A DNA stretch of 64,000 nucleotides, taken from Bacteroidales bacterium. GTDB taxonomy: Bacteria; Bacteroidota; Bacteroidia; Bacteroidales; UBA932. Below, piece after piece: positions 42,745 to 51,739 of this stretch. The position numbers and the translations under genes are program-made. The stretch is from the NCBI GenBank assembly GCA_017469745.1, contig JAFUFS010000013.1:1-64000 (forward strand), read 5' to 3'. The notes under the pieces were generated by a model. It had not been told where the DNA came from. It ran no database searches and saw nothing but the letters and a program-made list of their open reading frames with translations. Position 1 is the stretch's first letter, and each line of letters opens with the position of its first letter.

Positions 42745-43482
42745 TTATTTGAGTGATGATAAAAATGCTTCAGCCTCATTAAGCGTGCCTGCCTTGCCAA
42801 CGTCCATCATTCTCAGGTCTTCTGCCACGATCCCCTGGATCCTGTGCTTGGCACACTCGCCAATGTAGAAGTCCATGATGGAGAACCGCTCTCCCCAGCA
42901 GTCATCATCAAATATAGTGAATATTCTGTCAGAAATCAAATGAACTCCGTCAAAAGCTAATCTGCGGCAATCGGACATATTCAAGTCCTTGAATGGCGTC
43001 CTGACCTCCCCGGTTGCCACATTTGTCCACCCCACAAGCCTCATTCCACGGTCGAAAAGAAGGTATCTCTGAGTCTGCCTTTCCGAGACCAGTATGTTCG
43101 CCAGGGCATCCGGTGCGGCCTGCGAAAGGAACCATCCGATGTCAAGGTCGGAGAGGATGTCCACATTGTGCACCAGGAAAGGACCGCCCTCCAGGAAAGG
43201 CCTCGCATGACGGATTCCTCCTCCGGTCTCACGCAGCAGATCCCTTTCATCTGAGAAAGACACCTTGACTCCGAAGTCTCCTTGCTCATGGACATATTCC
43301 TTGATCATGTCAGGGAAATGATGGACGTTGATCACGAAGACGTCGAAGCCCGCATCCTTGAGTTTGTCAACCACATGATAGAGAAGGGGCCGCCCTCCCA
43401 CAGGCACAAGGGCCTTGGGCATCGTGTCAGTCAATGGCTTCAGCCTTGTACCAAGGCCGGCCGCAAAGATCATCGCCTTCAT
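42745..43482 (-). CDS. murU: MurU-like sugar-1-phosphate nucleotidylyltransferase
   Basis: 245 aa. The N-terminal AAGLGTRLKPLTDTMPKAL (7-25) is the nucleotidyltransferase signature with the catalytic Arg and Lys; LLRETGGGIRHA near 83 and HNVDILSDLD near 104 follow the MurU pattern. MurU joins MurNAc-alpha-1-phosphate with UTP to give UDP-MurNAc, bypassing new synthesis of the sugar. Glucose- or mannose-1-phosphate specificity would be the alternative, but the neighbouring AmgK-like kinase (no gap) supports MurU. Confidence 0.85.
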   Translation of the reverse strand: MKAMIFAAGLGTRLKPLTDTMPKALVPVGGRPLLYHVVDKLKDAGFDVFVINVHHFPDMIKEYVHEQGDFGVKVSFSDERDLLRETGGGIRHARPFLEGGPFLVHNVDILSDLDIGWFLSQAAPDALANILVSERQTQRYLLFDRGMRLVGWTNVATGEVRTPFKDLNMSDCRRLAFDGVHLISDRIFTIFDDDCWGERFSIMDFYIGECAKHRIQGIVAEDLRMMDVGKAGTLNEAEAFLSSLK

Positions 43483-44898
43483 CTAGAGGATCTTTTCGAT
43501 GTCAAGTTCCCTGTGGGTGACTGTGATCTTTATGTCAAACTTCTCCGAAAGGTGGGCGGCCAGATGCTCGGCACAATAGACTGAACGATGCTGTCCGCCA
43601 GTGCAGCCGAAGCAGACCTGCATGTGGGTGAACTTCCTTTCCATGAAGCACTTGACATGATTATCGACCAACGCATAGACGTTACCGAGGAAATCCGTGA
43701 TGCCGCCGTCATCCTCAAGGAACTTGATAACTTCCTGGTCGAGCCCTGTGAACTGACGGTAGTACTCGAACTTCCCGGGATTGTTGACAGCCCTGCAGTC
43801 AAAGACGAAGCCGCCGCCGTTACCTGAACGGTCGACAGGGATCCCCTTCTTGTAGGCAAAACTGAATATGCTGACCTCAAGCCGTTTGTCCTCCACGATA
43901 TTGTTGAACTGCGACATGGTGGTAAGCTTGGTGAGGATGCCGTTGAGATAGGGATAAGCCTCGAAGGGCTTCTGCAGAAGACGCCTTAGGTTGCTCAGGG
44001 CATAGGGGACGCTTGCCAGGAAATGGGGTTTCTTCTCGAAATACCCCCTGAAACCATAGGCACCCAGAACCTGCAGGGTCCTGAAAAGGACGAAGAGCCT
44101 CAGACGGTCATGGAAATGTTCCTCATCCACCGGGACATATTCTTTCAAAGCCTCCAGATAAGTCCGGACCATTTCCTTGCGGAGCTGCTCGGGATAGCGT
44201 GACCTGGCCTGCCAGACGAAGGATGCCACATCGTAGTAGATGGGTCCACGACGGCCTCCCTGGAAATCAATGAGGTAGGGTTCTCCGTCCTTGACCATGA
44301 CATTCCTGGCCTGGAAATCGCGGTACATGAAGGTGTCGCCCATGTCCTTCATCAGGTCGTCACGGAGACGTTCGAAATCCTCCTGCAGCCTGACCTCGTT
44401 GAATTCAAGCCCCGTAGCCTTCAAGAAACAATACTTGAAATAGTTGAGGTCGAACATGATCATCCTTTCATTGAAGGCGGGTTCAGGATAGCAGACATTC
44501 CAGTCAAGACCTTTCGCTCCTTCGAACTGGACCTTTGGAAGCATGGCCATTGCGCTGCACAGGAGCCTGCATTCCTCCGGGCTGTATTCCCCGCTTTCCC
44601 TTCCATGAGATACCAGATTGTAGAGCTGGTCTTCCCCAAGATCCTCCTGCAGGTAGCGCATTCCGTCATCGGAAACCGCCAGCACCTCCGGGACATTTAT
44701 CCCTCTCGTACGGAAATGACGGCTTAGGCTGATGAAAGCATTGTTCTCTTCAAGAGAGGTACCGACTACACCTATAATGGAGATATTTCCGCCCTTGAGG
44801 CGGAAATATCTCCTGTTACTGCCGGAAGAATTCAGCTCTTCCGTTTCTGTAGGCTTCTGTCCTGTGTAGCTTTCGAATAAATCGTTGAGCTTGTCCAT
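43483..44898 (-). CDS. AmgK-like anomeric amino-sugar kinase fused to a RapZ C-terminal domain
   Basis: 471 aa. Residues 20-325 are an aminoglycoside-phosphotransferase-type kinase: SNRRYFRL (27-34), YRDFQARN (192-199, the catalytic Asp and Asn; Tyr replaces the usual His) and LIDFQGG (209-215, Mg ligand). Residues 339-465 match the RapZ C-terminal domain, with SFAYKKGIP (346-354), FDCRAVNNP (366-374) and GCTGGQHRSV (431-440). The RapZ N-terminal P-loop domain is absent. AmgK phosphorylates MurNAc or GlcNAc at the anomeric carbon; in E. coli the RapZ C-terminal domain binds glucosamine-6-phosphate and RNA. The stop abuts the murU ATG. Confidence 0.88.
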   Translation of the reverse strand: MDKLNDLFESYTGQKPTETEELNSSGSNRRYFRLKGGNISIIGVVGTSLEENNAFISLSRHFRTRGINVPEVLAVSDDGMRYLQEDLGEDQLYNLVSHGRESGEYSPEECRLLCSAMAMLPKVQFEGAKGLDWNVCYPEPAFNERMIMFDLNYFKYCFLKATGLEFNEVRLQEDFERLRDDLMKDMGDTFMYRDFQARNVMVKDGEPYLIDFQGGRRGPIYYDVASFVWQARSRYPEQLRKEMVRTYLEALKEYVPVDEEHFHDRLRLFVLFRTLQVLGAYGFRGYFEKKPHFLASVPYALSNLRRLLQKPFEAYPYLNGILTKLTTMSQFNNIVEDKRLEVSIFSFAYKKGIPVDRSGNGGGFVFDCRAVNNPGKFEYYRQFTGLDQEVIKFLEDDGGITDFLGNVYALVDNHVKCFMERKFTHMQVCFGCTGGQHRSVYCAEHLAAHLSEKFDIKITVTHRELDIEKIL

Positions 44899-44904
44899 TC
44901 AGAA

Positions 44905-46371
44905 TTAATAGAGATTGCTGTAGGTGACTCCGTTGGAGTCGTAGTTGTATTTCTGGGCCAGCTTGCCGTACATCTGTCCGAGGACTTCGAGGTAAGGCTT
45001 GCCTTCCACGAGGGTCGTACGGTAGACTGTGTCGTCGACTTTGTAGTAATCCACTCCGTCGAGATTGATGATGTCATAGTCGTCGGGCAGTTCCCCAACG
45101 AGGGCTCCGGCCGGAGGGACGATGACCTCATACTGACCGTTGGAGTTGACGATGTAGAACACGCCGTCCTGATAGTAGTAAGGCTGGTTGGCGTAGGCGT
45201 AGCTCTGCGCCAGTCCGAGCCTGTTAGCCAGGCTGTAGGCATCGTTGGCCCTGGTAGTGTTCAGGGCGAAGGAGCTGTTCTGCGCCGCAATGGTTGCGTT
45301 ATTCTGCGCAATGATGCGGTTCTGCTCGTCGATGATCCTGTTGTTGGCGTCGATGGCATTGTAGAGCCTGTAGGTGTTGTGATAGTACGCGAAGCGCACG
45401 GTCGAGAACACGAGGTCTGAGATTGCCAGGTCGATGCACACTCCGAAAGGAGGTCTGCAGATCACCCAGAAGCCGTTGTAAGGCCTGTAGTAGATGCCGT
45501 TGTAGAAGCAGTAGTCAATTCCCCAGTAGTGGAGTCTCCTGTAACGAGGAGGCAGGTAGTTGACCCTGTAGCCGTAGAAGTGAGGATTGTGGCCCCAGAA
45601 GTGACCCGGACGGTCATAGGCAAGGAAGTCGCGCTCCCTCGGAGGGATCCTGTGGACATTCCTGTCCTCGCCGATCCTCATGAAGTCATTCCTGGTTTCA
45701 CGCATCACGTCGTTTCCGGCGCGAGACATGTTCTTGTCGTAGGTAGTGAGTCCGTTCCTGGTAGCATTGCCGACCCTCTGGGACTGCTCCCTTCTGGTGT
45801 TGTCAGCGGTGCTGCGGGCGGAACTGCTCCTGGAAGAAGATCCGATCGGCTGGGCCACTCTCTGGGAGGAACTCCTGGAGGTGGTAGCGGAGCTTCTGGA
45901 AGTGGTTGCGGAGCTTCTGGAAGAAGAACCGGTGGTCACTTGAGGCCTGGAAGTCGTTGCGGAGCTTCTGGAGGTGGTGGCGGAGCTTCTGGAAGAAGAT
46001 CCGGTGGTCACCTGAGGCCTGGAAGCTGACGCAGAACTCCTGGAAGTGCTGCTGGAAGACGAACTTCTGGCAGAAGAGGCGGAGCTTCTGGAGGTGGTTG
46101 CGGAACTTCTGGAAGAAGATCCGGTGGTTACCTGAGGCCTGGAAGCTGGCGCTGAGCTTCTGGAGCTGCTGGGTGCAGAACTTCTGGAGACGGAAGCGCT
46201 GCTTCTTGAACTTGATGATGAGGAACTCCTCATCGAAGAACTATTCTGTGAAGAGGTGGTGCTCCTGGAGGAGCCGGAAGAACGTCTTGCCTGGGAATAT
46301 GAATCCGCAGGGAATGCAACCATGGCCAGGGCCACTATCGATGCGATTGCAATGTTGTAGATGTTTTTCAT
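44905..46371 (-). CDS. Secreted Ser/Arg-repeat protein with DUF6515-like C-terminus
   Basis: 488 aa. A signal peptide (MKNIYNIAIASIVALAMVAF, cleavage near YSQA) is followed by about 150 residues of low-complexity Ser/Arg/Thr, with three copies of PQVTTGSSSRSSATTSRSSA. The next part has DYCFYNGIYYRPYNGFWV near 275, resembling the DUF6515 family of Bacteroidota, then a helical Asn-rich stretch and a C-terminal domain with repeated YYxxxGVFY-type motifs. Function unknown; the basic repeat could bind anionic envelope polymers. Lies between namZ (20 bases) and the kinase fusion (6 bases), so probably belongs to their operon. Confidence 0.75.
   Translation of the reverse strand: MKNIYNIAIASIVALAMVAFPADSYSQARRSSGSSRSTTSSQNSSSMRSSSSSSSRSSASVSRSSAPSSSRSSAPASRPQVTTGSSSRSSATTSRSSASSARSSSSSSTSRSSASASRPQVTTGSSSRSSATTSRSSATTSRPQVTTGSSSRSSATTSRSSATTSRSSSQRVAQPIGSSSRSSSARSTADNTRREQSQRVGNATRNGLTTYDKNMSRAGNDVMRETRNDFMRIGEDRNVHRIPPRERDFLAYDRPGHFWGHNPHFYGYRVNYLPPRYRRLHYWGIDYCFYNGIYYRPYNGFWVICRPPFGVCIDLAISDLVFSTVRFAYYHNTYRLYNAIDANNRIIDEQNRIIAQNNATIAAQNSSFALNTTRANDAYSLANRLGLAQSYAYANQPYYYQDGVFYIVNSNGQYEVIVPPAGALVGELPDDYDIINLDGVDYYKVDDTVYRTTLVEGKPYLEVLGQMYGKLAQKYNYDSNGVTYSNLY
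45889..46140 (-). repeat. Coding tandem repeats of the Ser/Arg-rich protein
   Basis: Three copies of a 20-residue unit (PQVTTGSSSRSSATTSRSSA) begin near residues 79, 119 and 143. The DNA of the copies is nearly identical, which suggests recent duplication or slippage. Related shorter Ser-Arg units flank them. Confidence 0.8.
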
Positions 46372-46391
46372 ATCACCGTAGTTTTAGCTGT

Positions 46392-47645
46392 TCAATCGTA
46401 CATCAGGTACTGTCTGGAGAGCTCCTTGAAACCTTCGACATCCTTGGACCAGTAGTCTTCGATGTCTTCGACTTTCAGTCGCTTCTCAAAAGTCCTTCTT
46501 ACATAATCCGTACCACAAACTTTATCGAACATCGCAAGACGCCCCTGGGATAGCTTGAAAGGGTTTTTCGAAGGATAAAGTTCGTTCACGGCCTGCATCA
46601 CGTAAAACTGGGTGAGGGTACAGCATGCAGCTTCGAAATCGGTGTAATGGTACTGCACTCCGTGGAGCATCTTGCCCTGGGAGCTCCCCGAGAATGGTTT
46701 GAAATGGATTGTCCTGAACGCTACTCCGGGAATATCGTAACTCTCCAGGCGGGCCTTGAGCTTGTCGGCATCGATCCACTCTGCGGCGAAGACCTCGAAA
46801 GGCAGGGTGTAGCCTATTCCTATATTCAGATAGCCCTGGAATTCTCCGGCGATGCCGGCCGAAGGGTAATCGATCGCGGTCTGGGGATAAGGGATGTTAG
46901 GGGAAGGCAGCACCCAGGGAAGGCCGGTGTCGACGTAGAGCATATTCCTTCTCCATCCTTCCATCGGAACGACCTCCAGCTTGCACTTGAGAGGCTTCTC
47001 GTTGCCCTTTTCTCCGCAGTTGAGCCCCTCTTCGTTGATCAGGGTCGCCAGTTCCCCGACCGTGAGGCCGTAGATGTAGGGAATCTTGAACTCGCTGACG
47101 AAGGAATGGAATCCGTCCTCAACCAGGCAGCCTTCTACCTTGTTCCCTCCAAGCGGATTGGGCCTGTCCAGGACCATGACCTCGATGTCCTGCTCAGCAC
47201 ATGCCCGCATGACCAGCCCGAGGGTGCTGATGAAGGTGTAGGAACGGCTCCCGACATCCTGGATGTCGTAGATGACCACATCGAGTCCTGACAGCATCTC
47301 AGGGGTGGGTTTGCGGTGGGCTCCGTAGACTGAGAAGACAGGGAGCCCGGTTACCGGATCCTTACCGTCCTCGACCCGTCCGCCTGCGTAGATGTCCCCC
47401 CTTACACCATGCTCGGGGGCGAAGAGCTTCCTGAGATTGACCTCCGGAGCCCCATTGAGGATGTCTATGGTGGAGCGTAGGTGGCTGTCCACCCCGCTGG
47501 GATTGGTCACGAGTCCTACCCTCTTGCCTTCAAGGCCGCTGAAGCCACTGCTCTCAAGGACTTCGATGCCTGTCTTGACCTGGGAATTGAGGGTGACGGC
47601 CGCCAACATGGACAGCGCCGCCAGCCATAGAGACTTCTTATTCAT
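46392..47645 (-). CDS. namZ: NamZ-type exo-beta-N-acetylmuramidase (DUF1343, GH171)
   Basis: 417 aa with a signal peptide (MNKKSLWLAALSMLAAVTLN). GLVTNPSGVD near 44, LFAPEHGVRGD near 69, IYDIQDVGSRSYTFISTL near 125, DRPNPLGG near 160 and LPSPNIPYPQTAI near 238 are the conserved DUF1343 blocks. NamZ releases terminal MurNAc from peptidoglycan fragments outside the cytoplasm. Between an AmpG-like permease (8-base overlap) and the kinase/uridylyltransferase genes, this gives a complete outside-to-inside MurNAc route. Confidence 0.9.
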   Translation of the reverse strand: MNKKSLWLAALSMLAAVTLNSQVKTGIEVLESSGFSGLEGKRVGLVTNPSGVDSHLRSTIDILNGAPEVNLRKLFAPEHGVRGDIYAGGRVEDGKDPVTGLPVFSVYGAHRKPTPEMLSGLDVVIYDIQDVGSRSYTFISTLGLVMRACAEQDIEVMVLDRPNPLGGNKVEGCLVEDGFHSFVSEFKIPYIYGLTVGELATLINEEGLNCGEKGNEKPLKCKLEVVPMEGWRRNMLYVDTGLPWVLPSPNIPYPQTAIDYPSAGIAGEFQGYLNIGIGYTLPFEVFAAEWIDADKLKARLESYDIPGVAFRTIHFKPFSGSSQGKMLHGVQYHYTDFEAACCTLTQFYVMQAVNELYPSKNPFKLSQGRLAMFDKVCGTDYVRRTFEKRLKVEDIEDYWSKDVEGFKELSRQYLMYD

Positions 47646-48939
47646 CTTTCTTTTCTTTTGAGGTGGATGCCTTGCCGAAGGATGGATCTATCCTGATCAA
47701 TGCAGTGACTATGAAAGTAATGAGGCAGAAGGCCATTACGACCACGAAGAATTGGTGGTAGCCAAGCCTGTCGGCCAGGTAACCGGAGACCATGCCCGGT
47801 AGCATGAGACCGAGATAGGTGATGCCGGTGCAGATAGAGTAGTGGGAGGTCTTGAACTCTCCCTGGCTGAAGTACAGCATGTAGAGGGTGAGGGCGGTGA
47901 ATCCGAACCCGTACCCGAACTGCTCTACGAATATGCTTGCTGTAACGAGGCCGATTCCTGCCTCATGGCCGGCGCTGAGGTAGACGTAGACGAGGTCAGG
48001 AAGGGTAAGGGCCAGGACCATCGGCCAGAGCCATTTCTTGACACCGTCACGGCTGGCAAGGATGCCGCCCAGGATGCCTCCGAGCATCAGTCCGATGACT
48101 CCGATAGTCCCGTAGGCAAGCCCGTACTGCTCCGCGCTGAGGCCAAGACCCCCTTCAGAGGCAGGACGCAGGAGGAAGGTGGGGCTCATCTTGGTGAGCA
48201 GTGCCTCCGGGAATCGGAACAACAGAAGGAAGAGCAAGGCCACTATGGTCTCCTTCAGAGGAAATTTCGTAAAGTAGGTCGAAAAAGACCTGCCCAGTGT
48301 CTTCCAGGTTTCACTGGCCGAGAGCTTACGCGGCTTGTCGTTGGCGCTCTCCGGCAGGTAGAACCTGTGGTAAAGGGCGATGGCCAGGAACAGGCCGGCA
48401 AGTCCGAAGAAGACCAGGCTCCAGGAGAAGGCGACCTTGCCTCCGGAAGCCTTCTGGATGAGGCCAGCAACCGGCACCAGCACTCCGTTTCCGAAGATCA
48501 CTGCCAGGCGGTAGACAGTGTTCCTTATTCCTACGAAGAAAGACTGGTCGTGGTCGTCGAGTTCGATCATGTAGTAGCCGTCGGCGGCGATGTCATGGGT
48601 CGCGCTCGAAAAGCCCATCAGGAAGAGGAAGAACATGATGCATTCGAACCACCATGAGGATCCGATCGTGAAAGCGACTCCCGCGAAAGCGGCGCCCAGG
48701 AGCATCTGCATCGCGATGACCCACCAACGTTTGGTCTTGAATATGTCAACGAAGGGGCTCCAGAGGGGTTTTATGATCCATGGAAGCTGGAGCCAGCTGG
48801 TGTAGAGGGCGATCTGGGTGTTGGTCATCCCCATCTGGAGCAGGATGACGACCGAGACACCGGTTACGATGATGTTGGGGAGACCTTCGGCCGCATAGAC
48901 CGTAGGAATCCAGTACCAGGGTGACTTCTTATCTTTCAT
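47638..48939 (-). CDS. AmpG-like MFS permease (muropeptide or MurNAc importer)
   Basis: 433 aa with about twelve membrane segments. YAAEGLPNIIVTGVSVVILL near 14-33, LPWIIKPLWSPFVD near 52 and FLMGFSSATHDIAADGYYMIEL near 95 are AmpG/PAT-family signatures. AmpG proteins bring cell-wall fragments into the cytoplasm with protons; whether this one takes MurNAc, disaccharides or muropeptides is open. Overlaps both neighbours (11 and 8 bases), linking it to namZ and the SpoIID-fusion gene. Confidence 0.85.
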   Translation of the reverse strand: MKDKKSPWYWIPTVYAAEGLPNIIVTGVSVVILLQMGMTNTQIALYTSWLQLPWIIKPLWSPFVDIFKTKRWWVIAMQMLLGAAFAGVAFTIGSSWWFECIMFFLFLMGFSSATHDIAADGYYMIELDDHDQSFFVGIRNTVYRLAVIFGNGVLVPVAGLIQKASGGKVAFSWSLVFFGLAGLFLAIALYHRFYLPESANDKPRKLSASETWKTLGRSFSTYFTKFPLKETIVALLFLLLFRFPEALLTKMSPTFLLRPASEGGLGLSAEQYGLAYGTIGVIGLMLGGILGGILASRDGVKKWLWPMVLALTLPDLVYVYLSAGHEAGIGLVTASIFVEQFGYGFGFTALTLYMLYFSQGEFKTSHYSICTGITYLGLMLPGMVSGYLADRLGYHQFFVVVMAFCLITFIVTALIRIDPSFGKASTSKEKKDE

Positions 48940-51139
48940 CAGTATTCGGTTTATTCAGCGGTCCGAGTTCGGAGCCGGGATAGTAGTGCGAAAGTATTGC
49001 ATCGAAGGTGTAGCCTTTCGAGCCCATCACGGCAGCCCCGATCTGGCAGAGACCCACTCCGTGTCCCCATCCTGAGCCCTCCAGGACGAGCCTGTTCCCT
49101 TCCCACTTTACCTCAAAGGCGGAGCTTTTCAGATGGGATTCCGACAGCCACTTCCTGATTATCAATTCCTTGCCGACAACAAGGTTTTTCTTTTCACCTC
49201 TTATGAGCAGCCTCTTGATCCTGCCGGAAGGTCCCTTCTCCAATGGGACAAGATCATCAATCGTGCCGAAATCGATTCCTGACCGGCGGCGCACAAGCTC
49301 CGAGAGGTCTTTCCTTGAATAATCAGTCCTCCACCTGTAGAAATCCTTGGTCTCGAGGTCATAGTCATTGAGGACCTGGGAAAGGACGGTCTCATCTGAA
49401 GTGTCGCAGAACGGGGTCTCCCCTTCCCCCCAGGAAGGAGTGTCCGGGAGCGATTTGAGATACGGCGGATCCTTTTCTTCCCAGCATGTGCTGAAAAATT
49501 CCATCCTTCCGCCGCAGCACTTCGAAAACCTGGCATCGCAGAGTTCGTCGCCATATTTGAGGACAAGACCCCAGGTCTGGTCGATCGCCTTGCGCACGGT
49601 GTCTCCAACGGCCATCGTCAGTCCCTGATAGCGTTGGCAATGGTCATCGGCGCAGACGTCGAAGAAGGCATGGTCCTGCTGGTCGAACCATTTGACATAT
49701 TCACCGCCCTCTTCGGGAAGAGTCTCTTCTTGAATTTCGTGATGCTTCCCGCGCTGGGCGATCCTGGACATCACCCAGGACCTCGAGATCACCGCATGCG
49801 CCTTGAGGAACTCCAATCCGGCCGAAGCCTTCATCTCGGAGGAGATGACGCTCAGGAGATAGTCCTCGACACCGATTATATTCACAGCCCAAACCTTCCC
49901 TTCCGCAGCTATGAACTTGAGGGTTCCTGCAAATTTCTGGTCGACCTGCCTCTCCCAATGGAAACCGACTCCGATCGTTACGCCATAGAGGATGAAGGAA
50001 GGCTCTGCGAACATGGTGGATTCGGTCACTGCCTCGAAGTACAGCTCATCGTAAAGGACGCCGTTGTAGGAAATCCTTCCATCCTTGTAGGAGACCCTCT
50101 GCCTGCCTGCGCCGTCTGAAATTATCTCAAAATCAATATCCTGGCCCGACATGATGCCGACTTCCAGCTTTTCCTGGTCCCTGGTAAGGCGCCAGATTAT
50201 CTCGCCCTCCTCTTCTCCGGAGATGCAGACTTCGTCCACTACTCCTTCCAGCAGGCCGGGGCCGAGCTTACCGAAATCTTCCTCACTCGTAGTGATGAAG
50301 ACTCCGCCCATGTCGGCGCAACCGGGGCTCATGGCGAGATGGTCAGGACCCTGCGAGAAATAGTTGTGCGGACGATGCTTTTCCCTGAATATCACGACCG
50401 TTCTGTACTCGCCCTCAGAGAACCAGCTCAGGATGTTGATCCTCGGTTCGGAGTCCCCTTCCTTTACGGGAGCACAGTCCAGAAGCCGGTAGAAAAGCTT
50501 AGCCATCGACTTAGGTGTGGATGCATTCAGGACGAAAACGCCCTTGGCATAGCCCTTCAGATGGAAAAGCTGCGCCTCCTTGACATTGGCAAGATATTCA
50601 AGTTCCCCGGAAGGATTCTTCCCCAAGAGGCCCTCGACATGGGCAGCCAGCGGCATCAGCTCCTTGGGGCATGCCTGGAAATGCATGTGGTCTGGAGCGG
50701 AGGCGCCGCTCCTGGGGCCATTGTAGAAGCACAGGAAACTCCGGCAGGAGCGTGTGAAATCCAGCATGTCCTGGAAACGGTGCCAGATGGACTGAGGAGT
50801 GTGCTTGGTGCTGGAGATGACCAGATGATGCGGGAATATCGGGAACGGATTGAGGGTGACGCGGTACTTCCGGCCCTTCCTGCCTTCAAAATCTATGTGA
50901 TACTGCTCGGCCGGCCTGTTCTCAGGACAGAGGAAACAAGGCCTGGCGGCGATGGATGCAGGATCAAGGGCGGCATCGGACGAAATCTTCCGGGAAGGGT
51001 TCAATTGGACCTTCACCTTCACTCCGCCCAGATTGAGGTGTTTCACCCTGGCCTTCTTCAGGTCACGGTAGTTCTCTGAAGCCAGAGGCCAGACGGAAAG
51101 CTGGTCGCCGATGAATTTTTCGAGATCCTGGTCTGTCAT
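48929..51139 (-). CDS. Fusion of a HIT-like (DUF4922) domain and a SpoIID/LytB domain
   Basis: 736 aa. Residues 1-310 are DUF4922-like: RPCFLCPENRP (66-76) with a possible zinc Cys pair, NPFPIFPHHLV near 98, and HMHFQ (151-155), the HxHxQ signature of GalT-type nucleotidyltransferases. From about 326 a SpoIID domain follows, with SVISSEM (430-436; Glu435 is the catalytic position), KAHAVISRSW and the C-terminal GWGHGVGLCQIGA near 700. SpoIID is a lytic transglycosylase for peptide-free glycan strands. No signal peptide or membrane helix is seen, so it appears cytoplasmic, unusual for SpoIID. Overlaps the NUDIX gene by 4 bases. Confidence 0.85.
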   Translation of the reverse strand: MTDQDLEKFIGDQLSVWPLASENYRDLKKARVKHLNLGGVKVKVQLNPSRKISSDAALDPASIAARPCFLCPENRPAEQYHIDFEGRKGRKYRVTLNPFPIFPHHLVISSTKHTPQSIWHRFQDMLDFTRSCRSFLCFYNGPRSGASAPDHMHFQACPKELMPLAAHVEGLLGKNPSGELEYLANVKEAQLFHLKGYAKGVFVLNASTPKSMAKLFYRLLDCAPVKEGDSEPRINILSWFSEGEYRTVVIFREKHRPHNYFSQGPDHLAMSPGCADMGGVFITTSEEDFGKLGPGLLEGVVDEVCISGEEEGEIIWRLTRDQEKLEVGIMSGQDIDFEIISDGAGRQRVSYKDGRISYNGVLYDELYFEAVTESTMFAEPSFILYGVTIGVGFHWERQVDQKFAGTLKFIAAEGKVWAVNIIGVEDYLLSVISSEMKASAGLEFLKAHAVISRSWVMSRIAQRGKHHEIQEETLPEEGGEYVKWFDQQDHAFFDVCADDHCQRYQGLTMAVGDTVRKAIDQTWGLVLKYGDELCDARFSKCCGGRMEFFSTCWEEKDPPYLKSLPDTPSWGEGETPFCDTSDETVLSQVLNDYDLETKDFYRWRTDYSRKDLSELVRRRSGIDFGTIDDLVPLEKGPSGRIKRLLIRGEKKNLVVGKELIIRKWLSESHLKSSAFEVKWEGNRLVLEGSGWGHGVGLCQIGAAVMGSKGYTFDAILSHYYPGSELGPLNKPNTDER

Positions 51140-51726
51140 AGGAGGGCAAGCAAAGTGTCCTTTATGGAGGCAAATTCCTGTTCGAAATTAGGGGTGAACA
51201 GGCCCTTGCCGATGGACGCTTCTATCTCCTCCATGCTCCAATAGCGGCCCTCAAGGACTTCTTCATTGTGAGGATCCAGGTGGAAATTACCCACCGCAGC
51301 AAAGACATTGATAAGTTCCCTTTCCCTGGGAGATTCCCAGAGATAGGTCTTCAGGTAGACGGGGTTGAAGCCGCGGAAACCGAGTTCCTCGGAAGCTTCC
51401 CTGAACAGAGCCGTCTCCAACAGCTCGCCGTAATCGATATGCCCTCCGACGGCAGTATCCCACATTCCGGGGAAGGAACGTTTGCGGAAAGAACGCCTCT
51501 GGATGAATAGCTCCCCGTTACGGTTAATGATGTGAAGATGGATGACCGGATGCAGGAGCATCGTTCCCCCATGGACATCTATTCTCGCTGCCTGGCCGAT
51601 CACCAGCCCGTTTTCTTCGACTATAGGCACCATTTCACAGCCCGGACGGGCATGGTTGCCTGGATTGTCGGCAGTCGGAAGCGGGAGGACCGGAGCAGGG
51701 TCGTAGGGGTAGATTAGTTCAAACAT
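51136..51726 (-). CDS. NUDIX hydrolase
   Basis: 196 aa. The Nudix box G-x5-E-x7-RE-x2-EE-x-G is complete in GHIDYGELLETALFREASEELG (split over residues about 97-118). The sequence around HLHIINRNGELFIQRRS resembles the isopentenyl-diphosphate-isomerase-like Nudix group. It would cleave a nucleoside diphosphate linked to another group; substrate unknown. The frame runs on to 51777, inside the transporter gene; the ATG at 51726 (MFELIYPYDP) is a better start. Coupled to the SpoIID-fusion gene by an ATGA overlap. Confidence 0.9.
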   Translation of the reverse strand: MFELIYPYDPAPVLPLPTADNPGNHARPGCEMVPIVEENGLVIGQAARIDVHGGTMLLHPVIHLHIINRNGELFIQRRSFRKRSFPGMWDTAVGGHIDYGELLETALFREASEELGFRGFNPVYLKTYLWESPRERELINVFAAVGNFHLDPHNEEVLEGRYWSMEEIEASIGKGLFTPNFEQEFASIKDTLLALL

Positions 51727-51739
51727 AAGCTTCAGTAGA

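Noticed and set aside
45889..46140. Repeats considered as a CRISPR array
   Set aside because: Spacing, coding frame and codon-level similarity show protein repeats; there are no spacers and no cas genes.
45906..46553. Plus-strand frame rich in Trp, Arg and Lys
   Set aside because: It is the complement of the Ser/Arg repeats and the namZ end; composition is a by-product of those codons.
47842..48657. Plus-strand frame of 271 codons
   Set aside because: Antisense to the AmpG-like permease; charged, non-membrane shadow sequence.
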